Both the position numbers and the translations under genes were made by a program. A stretch of 64,000 nt of DNA, taken from NCBI GenBank assembly GCA_026168455.1, contig CM047426.1, positions 46,769,973 through 46,833,972 of the forward strand, written 5' to 3'. This document shows positions 9,540-22,189 of the stretch, in pieces. The notes below the pieces were generated by a model that did not search any database, was not told where the DNA came from, and worked only from the letters and a program-made list of their open reading frames with translations. Numbering within the stretch: the stretch's first letter is position 1; each line of letters begins with the position of its first letter. The DNA comes from Theocolax elegans (Eukaryota; Arthropoda; Insecta; Hymenoptera; Cerocephalidae).

Positions 9540-11764
9540 TTCAATTGGAAATTATTCTATTGGACTCACCACAATGAAATAATTATAACTCCCAACGAGT
9601 AAAAAAAATTTTGGTGTCGGCTTAATTACAATAAATTGTAAAAATGCACCGACTAGTGTACCAACAAAATTAATTCACTTAATCAAAATCCAAAAGGTTT
9701 TCTTTAAAGAAATTTATTTCGTCCTTAGAAGGACAAAATAATTAAATTTTGTTGGTTAAAGTTGTGGCAAATCACACACTTAACACTTGTACCAAATTAA
9801 AATTAATTATTTAACTTACTCACAAGTCTAAATAATTAATGTTTATAATAGTGTCTTGTGATTCACACACACCAAGACTCTATACAATTGCTTCTGCAAG
9901 CAAAAATAATTATTAACAAAAAGAAATCTTTAAATTTTTTCAATATCGTCGGTAATTTACCAGTAATGGTAAATTTAACGATTTCCCAAAATATCTCTCT
10001 CACCAGTTATAATCCAAAAGATTCCTCACTGGCGAAAAGAATTTATTTTGTTATGGAAAATGAAATAATTAAAGTTTTAATCTATTAATAAATACAGAAC
10101 AACAAATTATAAAGGAAGAAAAGAAAAGACAAAATTAAATTATTTATCTCGCTAACGAGCCTAAATAATTAATTTTAAAATAAATATAAAAATAAATACA
10201 GTGTCTTGTGATTCACACACACCAAGACACTATTTATTATTTTGCTTTTCCAAGCCCAAAACAAAAAAAAATTTCCTTTATAATTTACACTACACTACAA
10301 ACACAAATTTAATTAAATTATTTCAACAATAGGGGTATTTACGAAATGTTGTAAATCCCGTATGGTTTGCAACAAAAATAATTATTTCACTAATTGTCGT
10401 CCCAAACAACAATTTTTCAGCGAAATATATTTATTTTATCCTAAAAAGGACTAAATAAATAATTTATGTTGCTACCAAGTTGAAATAATTTATATTTTCT
10501 TTTTTTTTAAATTGAACGAAAAGGAAATGAAAATTTAATAATTTAACTTGCTAACAAGTCTAAACAATTAAATTTATACACCAAATAATTTTACTCAAAC
10601 ACACCAAAAAAAAATTATAACCAATTATTTAACTAACAAACAAGTCTAAATAATTGGTAAAAATGTGTGGAGATATAATTTAAACACACAAAAAGAGAAA
10701 TGAAAGTTTTTTTACATATATTAAAATTTCACAGCAAATAACGAATACAAAATATTAGTTTAGCTGCCGATCATTAAAATACATGCAAAAAAAATTCAAC
10801 TATTTAACTCACTCTCGAGTCTTAATAATTATATTTTATGACTCTCGTATCTTTGCGGAACAATCACACAAAGATACTTAACATTAATTGTTTAACTTGC
10901 AAAAAGTCTAAACAATCAATACGAGTTATAAAAAAAAATTTTCTCACATTCAAAAATTTACAAAAATATATTACAAGTATCGTGAACAGTAATACTTAAT
11001 AAATACCAAATATTAAATCAAGTAATTACTGTCAGACAATTGTAATACAAAAATAATTTTAATTATTTTACTCACACACGAGTTTAAATAATTAATATTA
11101 CAACTAATGTAACTTTGCGGCTGATTCACACAAAGTTACTTACTGTCAATTATTTAACTTGCAAACAAGTCTAAATAATTAACAATATTTGTAAAATATA
11201 TTTTATTCACACACAAATAAAAAAAAATGTTGCATATATTATAAATAAATAGTAATAAATAATATACAAATATTAAATTAAATTACTACGTTATAATATA
11301 AGCGTGGGTCTGAGAGGGGAGAAAGCAAGAAAATCTCGCTCTCGAACACGCAATGAAACCAATTAAATTGCCGCGTCCCGTATAAAAGAAAAATAAAATT
11401 AAATAATTAAAAATTTTCTTTAGAAGGGAGGGGGTGGGGCAACTACCTCTCCCGAAAGGATCTAATTTTAAAACACTCTCACACAAAAAATATAAATTAG
11501 ATCCCGCGCGGGAACGAATTTATTTTATTAGAATTAAATAAAATAATTCGCCGCAGTGGTTTCTCTCGACGAAACCAGCTGCGAAGACTTTAAACACGCG
11601 AAGGGGCTAGGCGATCGCGCTATCTCTCTCACTCACACACCTATAGCCCGCCTAGCACCTTACTCCGATTCCCCGCGACTAGGGATTCTCTCTCTCTCTC
11701 TCCCACTCGCGGGCGCAATCGGAGAGAGCCGATGGTGATCTAAAGCGAGCCTCACTAGCCCACA
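9540..11764 (-). other. Chain of hairpins in gypsy leader/LTR-like DNA
   Basis: About 2 kb with no ORF of note but a continuous series of inverted repeats. Type A stems: 9802-9817/9824-9840; 10138-10151/10156-10170; 10541-10550/10555-10568; CCAATTATTTA 10621-10631/10647-10657; 10887-10898/10904-10916; 11061-11073/11080-11093; 11148-11161/11166-11180. Type B stems have ATTCACACA-like loops: 9848-9858/9873-9883; AGTGTCTTG 10200-10208/10223-10231; GTATCTTTG 10847-10855/10869-10877; GTAACTTTG 11109-11117/11131-11139. GC-rich members: GGATCTAATTT 11458-11468/11494-11504; 11515-11529/11537-11550; CGCAGTGGTTTC 11552-11563/11571-11583; 11603-11613/11649-11659; nested 11663-11678/11707-11724. Stem sequences change on both arms together. 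A possible LTR start (TGTGGGCTAG) lies at 11764 minus. Confidence 0.6.
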
Positions 11765-11781
11765 TACTAATACATATTATC

Positions 11782-13353
11782 AGGGGGGGAGATTGTCAGA
11801 GCGGGAAACACCTAAAACAAAAACATATATATTAGTAATCAAGAAACAAAAACTTATGAATATAAATTAATATAATAGGAAGAAATGAATAAAAAAGAAT
11901 GAATATATGTATAATGTTATTACTTGGATACGTACTGGAATCCTGGGGTCCAATAGTGGTCCAGCGATGACTTCTCGTACCCTGGAGGACTCCTTGGGTA
12001 GCCTTCGCTGGTGATCCTGAGGGTTCGCTAGAGTATATGGATGGTTCCTGGACCTCCTGTAAATAAAATAATCATAAGTAAAATAATATTAAAGAATGTA
12101 GGATAGGTTAGGATAAATATAATAGATATATGGGATATAAGGAAATATTTGTTTTGTATGGGAAGTTTGAGGTTAGGAATAAGTAAACATTGGTTTAAGA
12201 ACATAGGCCCGAGCCATTCTCGTCACCGACGTTCACCGAAGGAGAGGATGGAAAATAATTATGTTTTTTTATATCTATGTTGAGGAAAATGTAAGGAAAT
12301 AAAGGAGATGGAGAGAAATGGAAGACAACACAAGAAACGATACCACCTACCTTACATGCGAAGTCTACCTGTGTCCATCGATGCCGTCTGCACCTGTCCT
12401 CGTCCATGGGAGCCAACGTTGCGGTGATCCTACCCAGGTACGGAGTTCCCCCGGCGAGGAGGTTGACCCCGTTGAACACCGACAAAACTCGCGACTTAGG
12501 AAATTGTATACGGGTATACGCGCACGTAGACAAACAACGTGTCTATATCTCCCGTCGAGCGTGAGAGTGGGGGAAGTCTTCTCGCTCTCGCGCAACTGCT
12601 CAACGCAAGATGGTGGTGCGCCGCGGGGGAACGGAGGAACGAGCGGGAACGATCCAGATAGACTCCCCGTATGTAAGAGAGAGAAAGAAGATATACTGAT
12701 GCAATGGGGGAGGTGGAGAATTCGCCCGCTGCGGATCATTTTCGCAAGAGCTGTACCGCCACTAAGAGAGAGGTTGAAGAAGAGAGGAATAGGTGGCGGT
12801 ACAGTAGTTGGCAGGAAATTCGAACCAGAAAATAGGAGAACGGGATTGGAGAAGAACAACGGCGAAGAAGGATACGAGTAGCGCCGTGTAACGGAAAAAC
12901 GGAAAAGGATATCGAGGAAGAAGAACGATGACTCACTCACCGCGGATACCTTGAAGGAGAAGCACCGAGAGATTTCGAGAGATAATTGAGAAGTTGAGAG
13001 CATTGTGGGAGAGATAGTGAGATAGTTGAGAGTTAAGAAAGGAGAATTGAAAGGAACATTGAAGAAAGTATAGTTATTAAGGAATATTTAAGTTATAATT
13101 GGAAAATCCTGTTGAAAAGGGAAACACAAGAAGGAAAAGAGATTTAGACCGAGAAGGAGAATAAAAGAAGCTAGCGGTGAGTGGTCTGCACGTGGCCATT
13201 TATTTTCATACTTTAAAATTTTCTTTTCGGAATGAATCGGGTTCCTCACCGCGGTAGTTAACAAATTTTCGAGATATTTACAACCTTTTTTTTGATTGGA
13301 TTAAATCCAGATTAATTAATATATATATAATTTACGGTGTTTTATTAGAAGAG
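11782..13353 (+). other. LTR-like / unassigned GC-rich block
   Basis: It opens with a purine run (AGGGGGGGAGAT, 11782-11793) followed by TGTCAGAGCGGG, the arrangement of a polypurine tract and plus-strand LTR start. A stem near 12547-12595 (GAGAGTGGGG to CTCGCTCTC) resembles the 6531-6573 hairpin. Two long overlapping ORFs on opposite strands (12318-12881 and 12365-13003) have biased composition and no recognisable domain, so I do not call them genes. Confidence 0.3.
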
Positions 13354-13614
13354 TGTGACGGGAAGATCGGGCCCGTATAAAATAACGTTATATTTGAAAA
13401 TTGTTGTCGGGAATAAATTTATATAAATGAACTTTATAATTGTTATAATTCAATACGAATATATATATCTCAGTAGAAATAAATTATAATAAATATGTTA
13501 ATGGAAGTTTTTATTCATTCTTGTTATAATTATTTTGAACACCATTAAGTGTCCTCATCCCCCTTTTCTGATAAGTGTCGTTCCCGCAACGACGGCACCA
13601 CGAACCCGAGACCA
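13354..13614 (+). repeat. Candidate LTR end with adjacent primer-site-like motif
   Basis: It starts TGTGACGGGAAG, contains the palindrome CGGGCCCG and a small stem (GTCGTT with AACGAC), and reaches CCA at 13614. TCGGCGACAGCAG follows at 13618. The start resembles the LTR-like starts at 20837 and 53069. No gag follows, so any element here is truncated. Confidence 0.35.
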
Positions 13615-13740
13615 GAGTCGGCGACAGCAGTGAGGAGGATAATATATATAAATATACGTATTATTAATATTGTTGATCAAGAAAATAGTATAAGGTAGAA
13701 GTATATTCCACGTGGTGTAATGCGCGGGATACTACATCAC

Positions 13741-14015
13741 ATATTTTAATACTCTTTATCTTATCAAATGATTTTGCATAGTTTATGTAAGATGTAATGT
13801 ATACAATATTTTTATAGGTATTCTTATGGTTATATAAACTCAATGCAGTACCATTCTCTTATTTATATAAAAATAAGTTCCTTTATTAAAATGATGGCTT
13901 GCTGTTTAGAGATGTTGATTACAGCTAGCCCGTAATTAGATCTCTTTTAGTTCAACTTTATATTACCAAACTAAACGGAATAAATAAAAATGCTAGTGAG
14001 AGTACATTTGATAAC
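13741..14015. repeat. Direct repeat, copy 1 (partner 16478-16752)
   Basis: About 275 bases are almost identical to 16478-16752 in the same orientation, with a few substitutions. The copies flank the large palindrome at 14716-16030. The sequence is non-coding. Confidence 0.75.
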
Positions 14016-14715
14016 AATGTTTTGCATATTTAAAATTAAAAAGTTTATTGGAACTATTGATAATAATCAGCGGTTTAAAATAAATGATCTGATAATTCAA
14101 AGAAAACAATGGCCAAAACGAGCTAAAGATGTAAACATATTATTTTTAGAAACTGTTTAATCTAATCTACCCTCTTATAGAAATTACATTTTCATCGTAA
14201 GTATTTAAAAAAAATTTATCGTTTATTATATTAAATTTGTAACATCAAGTTTTAGTAATAGATAGTATTTTGAAATAACACCTTCCACGAAGGTGTGAGA
14301 ATACGCGAGGATAATGATAATTGTTAACTAATAAAATAAATATCTTCATTGCTTGCTTCTATCTTTTTTCTACTTAGAAAAACTTCAAATTTTCAACAAC
14401 TTAAGATTTGGTATTAAAAAGTAGATATATTGTTATTAAGAAGTTTTTTGAATAGAAAGCACTGAAATTAAGCGGAATAATCGACAAGTATTTTGTACCA
14501 CATCGTAAATCTAATATTTTACTTTAATTATTAAGAATAAAATCAAACCATGATCACAGTGTTCGCAAAAAGTTACTGCAATTGAAAGTACTGAAATCAA
14601 AATAAAATCGTCAAGTATTTTGCGCTATATGAAATAAACAAATGTTTTAAATTTTATTCACCAATCTATTTTTTTGATAATAAAATACATTTCAATGTAT
14701 GTAATTAAAATAACT
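14016..14715. other. AT-rich spacer, no gene seen
   Basis: AT-rich sequence without a credible ORF or recognised element; only short ORFs occur. Confidence 0.5.
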
Positions 14716-16030
14716 TCTATTAGGTTATGTTAGGTTATGATATTACCATGTATTATATATTGTCAGTTATTCTACTGCATCATAATAAATTTTGTAATAA
14801 TATAATATATATATATATATATATGGGATATTCCACACGAAGTGATCCGATGAAAATTTTAAAATGCTCCAAATTTTGGGTACACATTGCAAATATTTCT
14901 CAGAATACAGAAAAAAATTTTTAGATACTGGAATTTATTTGATCATAAGTTATTCTAACCTCAAAAAGTGAATTTTTGAATTTGAGGTTCTGTTTATTTA
15001 TAATTTGGTTAACAAGAATACAAAATTGAAACCACACAAAAAGTTTTTTTACTTACGTGTGTTTATACAATAAATTCGTTTATGGCATAACTATTCAAAT
15101 GTCAAACTGACAATCCAAATGTAAACATTGATCTATATATAGCGTCTATTAGTCAAATCTCAAAAGTTAAAATTTAGAGTTTTTTTTTGTCTAGAATTTA
15201 TTCTTCTAGGTTAGAATTTCTAATTTCAAGGTGAATGTTATATAAACTACATGTCAATATTTAACTCAAAAAAAGTGTAAGTGCGCCACAATTGATTTTT
15301 GTATCCAAAAGTCTAAAAGAAAGCTTGGAGCAATACCTTTCAAATGGTCTGTAGCATTTTTATGGCCTCCAATTCTGTAAAACGTTATGGTAATTTAAAA
15401 AAACACGAAAATTTTTTAAAAATTTAAATGGGAATTATTATGTTAATTTTTGTGAATTTTTTCTCTTTTTTTAAATTATCATAACTTTTTACAGAATTGG
15501 AGGCCATAAAAATGCTACAGACCATTTGAAAGGTATTGCTCCAAGCTTTCTTTTAGACTTTTGGATACAAAAATCAATTGTGGCGCGCTTACACTTTTTT
15601 TGAGTTAAATATTGACATGTAGTTTATATAACATTCACCTTGAAATTAGAAATTCTAACCTAGAAGAATAAATTCTAGACACAATTAGCAACGAATGTTA
15701 CATATAATGTTCTATAGTAAAAGTTGATAGATTTTGAGTTAACTAGCGGTAAGCCCAGCTGGTGTTGAAAAAAACTTGGAAAAATTCACTTTTTGAGGTT
15801 AGAATAACTTATGATCAAATAAATTCCAGTATCTAAAAATTTTTTTCTGTATTCTGAGAAATATTTGCAATGTGTACCCAAAATTTGGAGCATTTTAAAA
15901 TTTTCATCGGACCACTTCGTGTGGAATATCCCATATATATATTATATTATTACAAAATTTATTATGATGCAGTAGAATAACTGACAATATATAATACATG
16001 GTAATATCATAACCTAACATAACCTAATAG
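14716..16030. repeat. Large palindrome enclosing MITE copy 2
   Basis: The left flank (14716-14820, TAGGTTATGTTAGGTTATGA onwards) is the inverse of the right flank (about 15938-16030). With the enclosed MITE this makes one palindrome with arms of about 650 bases. Only the right flank is present beside MITE copy 1. Confidence 0.75.
14825..15932. mobile_element. Fold-back MITE copy 2 (GGATATTCC family)
   Basis: A 1,108-bp element with termini GGGATATTCCACACGAAGTG and the inverse, set in a TA microsatellite. It is the same family as 6734-7725, but its inner segments are in reverse order relative to the shared right flank. It is non-coding. Confidence 0.8.
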
Positions 16031-16215
16031 AATTGCAACTTGAAATCGTAGTCCGTTTGCCGAGTGTAGGAGGTGCGTGTGATCGTCGAGCCGAACTGTG
16101 CACGCACCTTCTAAAGGGAACCGTCGTCTGCTAGTTCCTAACAAGCTCAGTCGAGATCAAGGTGCGCGGTAGCGCAACCAACGCAAATATAATGCGCACT
16201 AGCACCTATTAGATA
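15933..16215. repeat. Block duplicated from 7726-8012
   Basis: Nearly identical to 7726-8012, including the GGTGCGTG/CACGCACC stem. Together with the MITEs it shows that a unit of about 1.3 kb was copied within the window. Confidence 0.75.
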
Positions 16216-16477
16216 TCTAACTGCAAATAAATAAATAAATAAATAATAATAATAAGTAAATGTAAATATATTATTAGTGTTTCAGAAAAAATATTTATAC
16301 AGTACAATTTTATTAAAAATATTCTTAAAAACATTGCATTATTATTTACTGATAAATGTTTGCAAATATATTTATAATTGATAGATTTATTTTTCTTTGT
16401 AAACTTTAATTGCAAGGAGTGTACAATGAAGCGTACAATTTCAATGATGCGATGGAAATACATAACTTCTTGGTATT

Positions 16478-16752
16478 ATTTTAATAATCTTTATCTTATC
16501 AAATGATTTTGCATAGTTTATGTAAGATGTAATGTATACAATATTTTAATAGGTATTCTTATAGTTATATAAACTCAATGCAGTACCATTCTCTTATTTA
16601 TATAAAAATAAGTTCCTTTATTAAAATGATGGCTTGCTGTTTAGAGATGTTGATTACAGCTAGCCAGTAATTAGATATCGTTTAGTTCAACTTTATATTA
16701 CCAAACTAAACGGAATAAATAAAAATGTTGATGAGAGTACATTTGATAACTG
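16478..16752. repeat. Direct repeat, copy 2 (partner 13741-14015)
   Basis: Copy of 13741-14015, same orientation, with a few substitutions. The 16216-16477 stretch before it is AT-rich with ATAA repeats and no gene. Confidence 0.75.
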
Positions 16753-17154
16753 ATTTTCCCACTTGCCAATTAATCAAACACATATGTTGGGTTTATATAG
16801 AAATTAATAAAAAATTGCTTTGAAGTAGCTATAATCATTGTATCATATGCTGAATTTATCTATAAAATATGGTAGATTTTGTTAATTAAATGTAATATAA
16901 ACAACCTCTTTTGCAGTGGTCGGCAACAATCGAGTAGATTAGTAGGAACCAGTATATAATATGTTATATCACGTCAAATGGTAGGATCAAAATTTAGATA
17001 CTGATCTAATAATTTGTTCAAAATTTATTTTAACCTCAAAAAGTGAATTTTTGAGATGCTATAAGGATAGAGTCAGGTCAAAAAAATATATTTTGTGTTT
17101 CAATTTTATGGTGTAAAACTTTTGTCGAACATTTGTATTAAATAGTACATTTAT

Positions 17155-17582
17155 GACACTGTTGAGGGAGATGGTTGTCTCGAGGTTGTTCGCACGAGCG
17201 AAGCGAGTGAAAACATCGAGAAAAATAAAAAAAAAACATCTTCCGCAATAGTTTTATACGATATTTTATAACATTAGAACTTCAAAATCTGAAATGAATG
17301 TGGGACTTTGAGGTTAAAATGTTATAAAGTATAAACTATTTTGGAAAATTTCAATAAGACACAATCATTCCTATGAAATTAAATGTTTGCGAGTCGGAGC
17401 ATGACGCATATGTACGTCATGACGATACTCTAAGGGTTAATTTAATTTTCAAATTGTTATAGTTGCAGGTTCTCTATATTACCTCCAATTTGGTATTAAA
17501 ACAAATATTATAGTATAATATGACACTGTTGTGGGAGATGGTTTTCTAACTTTCTCGAGGTTGTTCGCACGAGTGAAGCGAT
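17155..17582 (+). repeat. Two copies of a ~60-bp motif ending CGCACGAGCGAAGCGAG
   Basis: The motif TATGACACTGTTGTGGGAGA continues to CTCGAGGTTGTTCGCACGAG. It occurs at about 17153-17210 and 17519-17580, with a third copy at 43577-43645. The ends contain the self-complementary CTCGCTTCGCTCG type word, also seen at 53539. The surrounding 16753-18340 sequence holds no gene I can support. Confidence 0.55.
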
Positions 17583-18352
17583 TTTTCACCATACTGAGCC
17601 TAAATTGCGTTTAATCATCGTTGCCTAAGACTAAAGCAAGAATCACTAGATAAGCTAGAAGACCAAAGAGAATAGGGATCTCAGTTAACCAAATTGGGTG
17701 AGTGATGCCACAGGCAGAGAGGCCATCTGTGTATATGGAGACCTCCAGAACAGTTAAGAATAATTATTAATCGCAACTTGTGTGTTATAATATTCATTTT
17801 ACAAAATAAGTTTCGTGTCTTCCATAACTTCGTAGCATTTACCAAATTGTCAATACTACCGACGAATCGATGATCTTTTATTACGTCAAGTGGATAAAAA
17901 TGCGAATGTACGTCTTTCTTTCGTCATCCGAATAATTATTAAGATGCGTGACATAAATCCACGATTTCTCATAATACCGATTTTTAGTAAAGATATGATG
18001 CAATTAATTTTAATCATATCGTACGTAAACGTAAACATATTATAGATATACTATAGCTACATGAATCCGAGACTATTATAAAACTTCATGGAGGGTTCAG
18101 TTAGATTTTATTTTACACGGACTTGGAATTAACTTACTAGCAATGTTATTGCTGATATATTACCAATATATTGCGAATTTATGGTAATTATTCTTTGGCA
18201 TTTTATATATTGAACACTCAATTCAATTCAACAGCGAGACTATTGCAATTATTATCCTAAACATTTGGAACGAGTTTTCCAAAATATTTATTAAGTCTGA
18301 AATACAGTGAATTGTAATTTTAAAGAGAAAACTTTTTTCGAGCATATTTTTT

Positions 18353-18808
18353 ATGGTGTTTTTAGTCAAATTTCTTAAAAATAGAGAGCGAATGCATTTT
18401 ATGAAAAAAACAGAGTAACCGTATACTTGCATTCAATCAATATGGCACTATTATTCCTCAATATTACTAAAATATACTATTTATTGTTAATTACTGATAC
18501 TTTTATTTAGTTGTTATTAAGTCTGATACTTTTAGTTATACCTGTTATATAATTGGATTTATTAGAATTATAAAAAGTTTTAGGTATTTATCCAATTATA
18601 TAACAGGTATAACTGCTTATACCTACTGCTTTGTGTTTGTAAGCAGCTTAGAGATTGAAAAGTATCAGTAACTAACATTAAATAGTATATTTTAGGATTA
18701 TTGAAGAATAATAGTGCCATGTTGTTTGAATGCAAGTATACGGTTACTCTGTTTTTTTCATAAAATGCATTCGCTCTCTATTTTTAAGAAATTTGACTAA
18801 AAACACCA
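18353..18808. repeat. Fold-back element (~455 bp)
   Basis: The arms TGGTGTTTTTAGTCAAATTT and the inverse run inward with few mismatches to a centre near 18580. A nested stem is ACCTGTTATATAATTGGAT (about 18540) with its inverse (about 18600). The ORF covering the left arm is a by-product. Confidence 0.7.
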
Positions 18809-19274
18809 GAACTTTGTCTAAAATGCTCTGCCGCACTCAAACTTTGCATTATTTTGAAGGTAATTAATCATCGATGAATTAGATTTTTGGATGGATAAAA
18901 TATTTTTGATCGTACAACCCTTTTTTTTACTATAAAGGTTTTTATTGATTATAACTATATTCAAAGTTTTAAAATAAAATAAATGAAATATTTGAACTGA
19001 TTCTTCTTGAAATTAATAAACTTTTTCAAATTTAATGTGTATAAGAAAAAATTGTTAGATTTTGAGTTATTAAGTGATAAACATGGCCAAAAAGTCAATT
19101 TTTTCAAAAAATGCGACTTTTTGATTGGCTACAACTCTGGTACTAATTGAAATTCAGGTCTAAAAATTTAGCTACATTCTATTCAAGTAGTTTTTTACTG
19201 ATTCCATACATTAAAACAAAATTCTATTTTTTAACTGGATCACTTCACATGGAATCTCCCATATATATATATAT

Positions 19275-20783
19275 ATGGGTGGTTCTCTGTGACATCGAAG
19301 ATGAAAAAAATAAATATTGCTATAACTGTGGGAATATGTTTTAGAGGTATCCAGTAGTTCTCCTGAATTTTTTCAGATTTTTTCTGGGCCATTATTTTAA
19401 GTTACAGAGAGTCAAAGTTGACATTTTAGCACTTTTTTGCATTATATGCCCATTTTCATGAATTTTTAGCTCCCAGGGGATGCATTTTTCACTAAAAACA
19501 TAAGTATGACTTTTTTTGTAAAATTTTCCGAACTTTTCATTAAAAATACTTTTAAAGACATAAATGTATGCTGTCACACTCCTGTAAGCCATTTAAACCT
19601 TAAATAGTGAAAATCAGCAATTCTGCTCCGGACTCTGGTAACCTAATACTGTCTAAAAGATGTCTTTTTATAGTCAGAAACTGCCTAAAAATTTCCAGAG
19701 TGGGTCTAAATCATTAAGATCACTTATGGTCAAAATATCCGGGAAAAGTGCCCGAAATCTTAATAGAAATGTATATTTGTTGCCTTATAACGATGAATCT
19801 ATTAGCATGATCATTGCAAACAAATTTGTGCACTTACCTTGGAGTGGTAGTTTGTAAATAATGCTGAATTTTTAGTTTTACATCCCTTACAAGAATTATA
19901 ATACTAATCTGAAGGATTACTATAAATATATAAACATCATTATTACAATAACTGAATATACGTATTTAATACAAAAGATATATAAATAAATCGGATATAT
20001 AATTATAATGAATAATATGATAACTTGACAGTGACAAGTTTGTGAAATCTAAACAATGTATTGCTGAATAATAATAATAATAATGTTGATACTTTTATAG
20101 TAATCCTTCAGATTAGTATTATAATTCTATAATAATTTTATAGTAATATTTGTATTTTTAGCAGCTTACAGGGGATTAGATGGATACTGAAACAAGTGGA
20201 GATACTTTTCTACCATTCCAAGGTAAGTGCACAAATTTTTTTGCAATGATCATGCTAATAGATTCATCGTTATAAGACAACAAATATACATTTCTATTAA
20301 TATTTCGGGCACTTTTTCCGTATATTTTGACCATAAGTGATCTTAACGATTTAGACCCACTCTGGAAATTTTTAGGCAGTTTCTGACTATAAAAAGACAT
20401 CTTTTAGGCAGTATTAGGTTACCAGAGTCCGGAGCAGAATTGCTGATTTTCACTATTCAAGGTTTAAATGGCTTACAAGAGTGTGACAGCATACATTTAT
20501 GTCTTTAAAAGTATTTTTAATGAAAAGCTCGGAAAATTTTACAAAAAAAGTCATACTTATGTTTTTAGTGAAAAATGCATCCCCTGGGAGCTAAAAATTC
20601 ATGAAAATGGGCATATAATGCTAAAAAGTGCTAAAATGTCAACTTTGACTCTTTGTAACTTAAAATAATGGCCCAGAAAAAATCTGAAAAAATTCAGAAG
20701 AACTACTGGATACCTCTAAAACATATTCCCACAGTTATAGCAATATTTATTTTTTTCATCTTCGATGTCACAGAGAACCACCC
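19275..20783. mobile_element. Fold-back element, GGGTGGTTCTC termini, in TA repeats
   Basis: A 1,509-bp element. It opens GGGTGGTTCTCTGTGACATC after a TA run and closes with the inverse before another TA run. The arms are about 500-600 bases long and very similar. Each arm carries the same 66-codon frame in mirror orientation (19592-19392 and 20468-20668). Nothing marks it as a known protein, and conservation may only reflect arm homology. A central stem pairs ACTAATCTGAAGGATTACTA (about 19905) with its inverse (about 20097). Confidence 0.75.
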
Positions 20784-20836
20784 ATATATATATATATATA
20801 TGTTACCTATGTTTCTAGATCACCCTGTATATATAT

Positions 20837-21616
20837 TGTAACGGGGTGGGTACTGGGGAATATAAGGCTACCGGTCAGGCCCAATCTGCCCAACTTACCA
20901 ACCTAAGTGTACAGTCCCACGATGCGGCCGGGAATCACTTTGATTCCCGTGCAATACCGTTATCAACGGCCAACACTTTGTTTGGCTTTAATACCGTGTG
21001 TTGGGCCCTATGCCCAAAATTGCCAACTAGTATATACGCCGGAGAAGTCGATATTCGTGGGATAGGACTATTACCGGGAAAACGTGATCACCAATCGAGA
21101 TATTATGTTAGTCGGCGAGACAGATAGTCTCGCCGAGTCAATCTATTAAATAAACAACTAAATAATAATAAATTGACATCAACAATTAAACGGGAGTCCT
21201 ACCGAAAAATACCCCCGAGGTCAGCACGAAAACGATTTGTTAAAACCTATTAACGGTCGAGTTATGAGCAACCGATCCGGGAATGATCGGCTGCTTAACC
21301 TGATGGCTGCTACGTCACGCGCGCCTTCTCTCGTGAAGTGGCTTCCGCGAACCACCGACCTATTTACCCGGGCGGGATTTGTCACGAGAGGGAAAAATGC
21401 AGAGGAATGCTTCCTCTCCTGGACCGTACCAGGTAGATCGGGATACGAAAATACGTGTCTGTATGTGGTGCAATACTTACCGCGGATCTCCGTAATTCGT
21501 ACGGCGGGAACAAGGGGCTGGAAGACTGAGAAAGCTTCGCATCGGCTCTACATCTCTCTTTCTCTCACTCAAATCTATCTCTCTCTAATTTTATAAATGT
21601 TGTAGCGTACCCTACA
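20837..21616 (+). repeat. Possible solo LTR (TGTAACG...CTACA)
   Basis: It starts TGTAACGGGGTGGGTACTGG and may end TGTAGCGTACCCTACA at 21616. The first 170 bases match the minus-strand block starting at 53069. A perfect 9-bp stem CGGGAATCA (20929-20937) with 20941-20949 and AGAGGAA (21401-21407) with 21411-21417 are present. No flanking duplication is evident. Confidence 0.4.
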
Positions 21617-22189
21617 ACTTTTATCCGCTTTGATTATTTTACTTTTTGCTTTATTGTTTTATTTTTACTATCATATTTATTATTTTTACTCTTTACTTTT
21701 TATTTATATTAGTTACATTCGCCTTTAATTGTATGATCTCTTCTTGTCACTTTTATTTCTATCACTTATATCTTTTGCATCTATTTTTCTTTACTTTATT
21801 GTTTATTTTTTCGTTTGTGTTACTTATATTTCCTCACGTCTATTTTTATTATTATTTTTTACCTTATTTATTTATTATTTTCTATTATTTTTGTTTTATT
21901 GATAAAACATATGTTCTATATTTTTTCATTGCTTCGTATTGTTTATAAAATTGTCTTTCAGTACTATAGTTGTATCGTCCTTAGCTACGCTGTATATGTT
22001 TTAGTTTCTACCTTTACTCATAGTCGCTAATCATTAGTAGTGCATTTTCACTCTGATAGTGATAAAGCATTTTTGTTATTTTTTCCTTGTGCTCGTGTCA
22101 GATGTCGTGATGTTATAAATGTAATCGTAATATTGCTGAGGATAGATTTAAGTGTAGTATCTGCAATAAGACTTTTCACCCACTGTACT
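21617..22189. other. T-rich non-coding sequence
   Basis: Strongly T-rich. The ORFs here give long runs of F, L, I and Y and are composition artefacts. It leads into the LINE endonuclease remnant. Confidence 0.5.

Noticed and set aside
9660..11764. CRISPR-like array reading of the repeated hairpins
   Set aside because: Repeats differ in sequence and spacing, there are no uniform spacers, and the context is eukaryotic.
12318..13003. Two long overlapping ORFs (187 and 212 codons) on opposite strands
   Set aside because: Biased composition, mutual overlap and no motif; more likely LTR-like DNA.
21646..22030. T-rich ORFs resembling membrane proteins
   Set aside because: Only F/L/I/Y runs caused by base composition.
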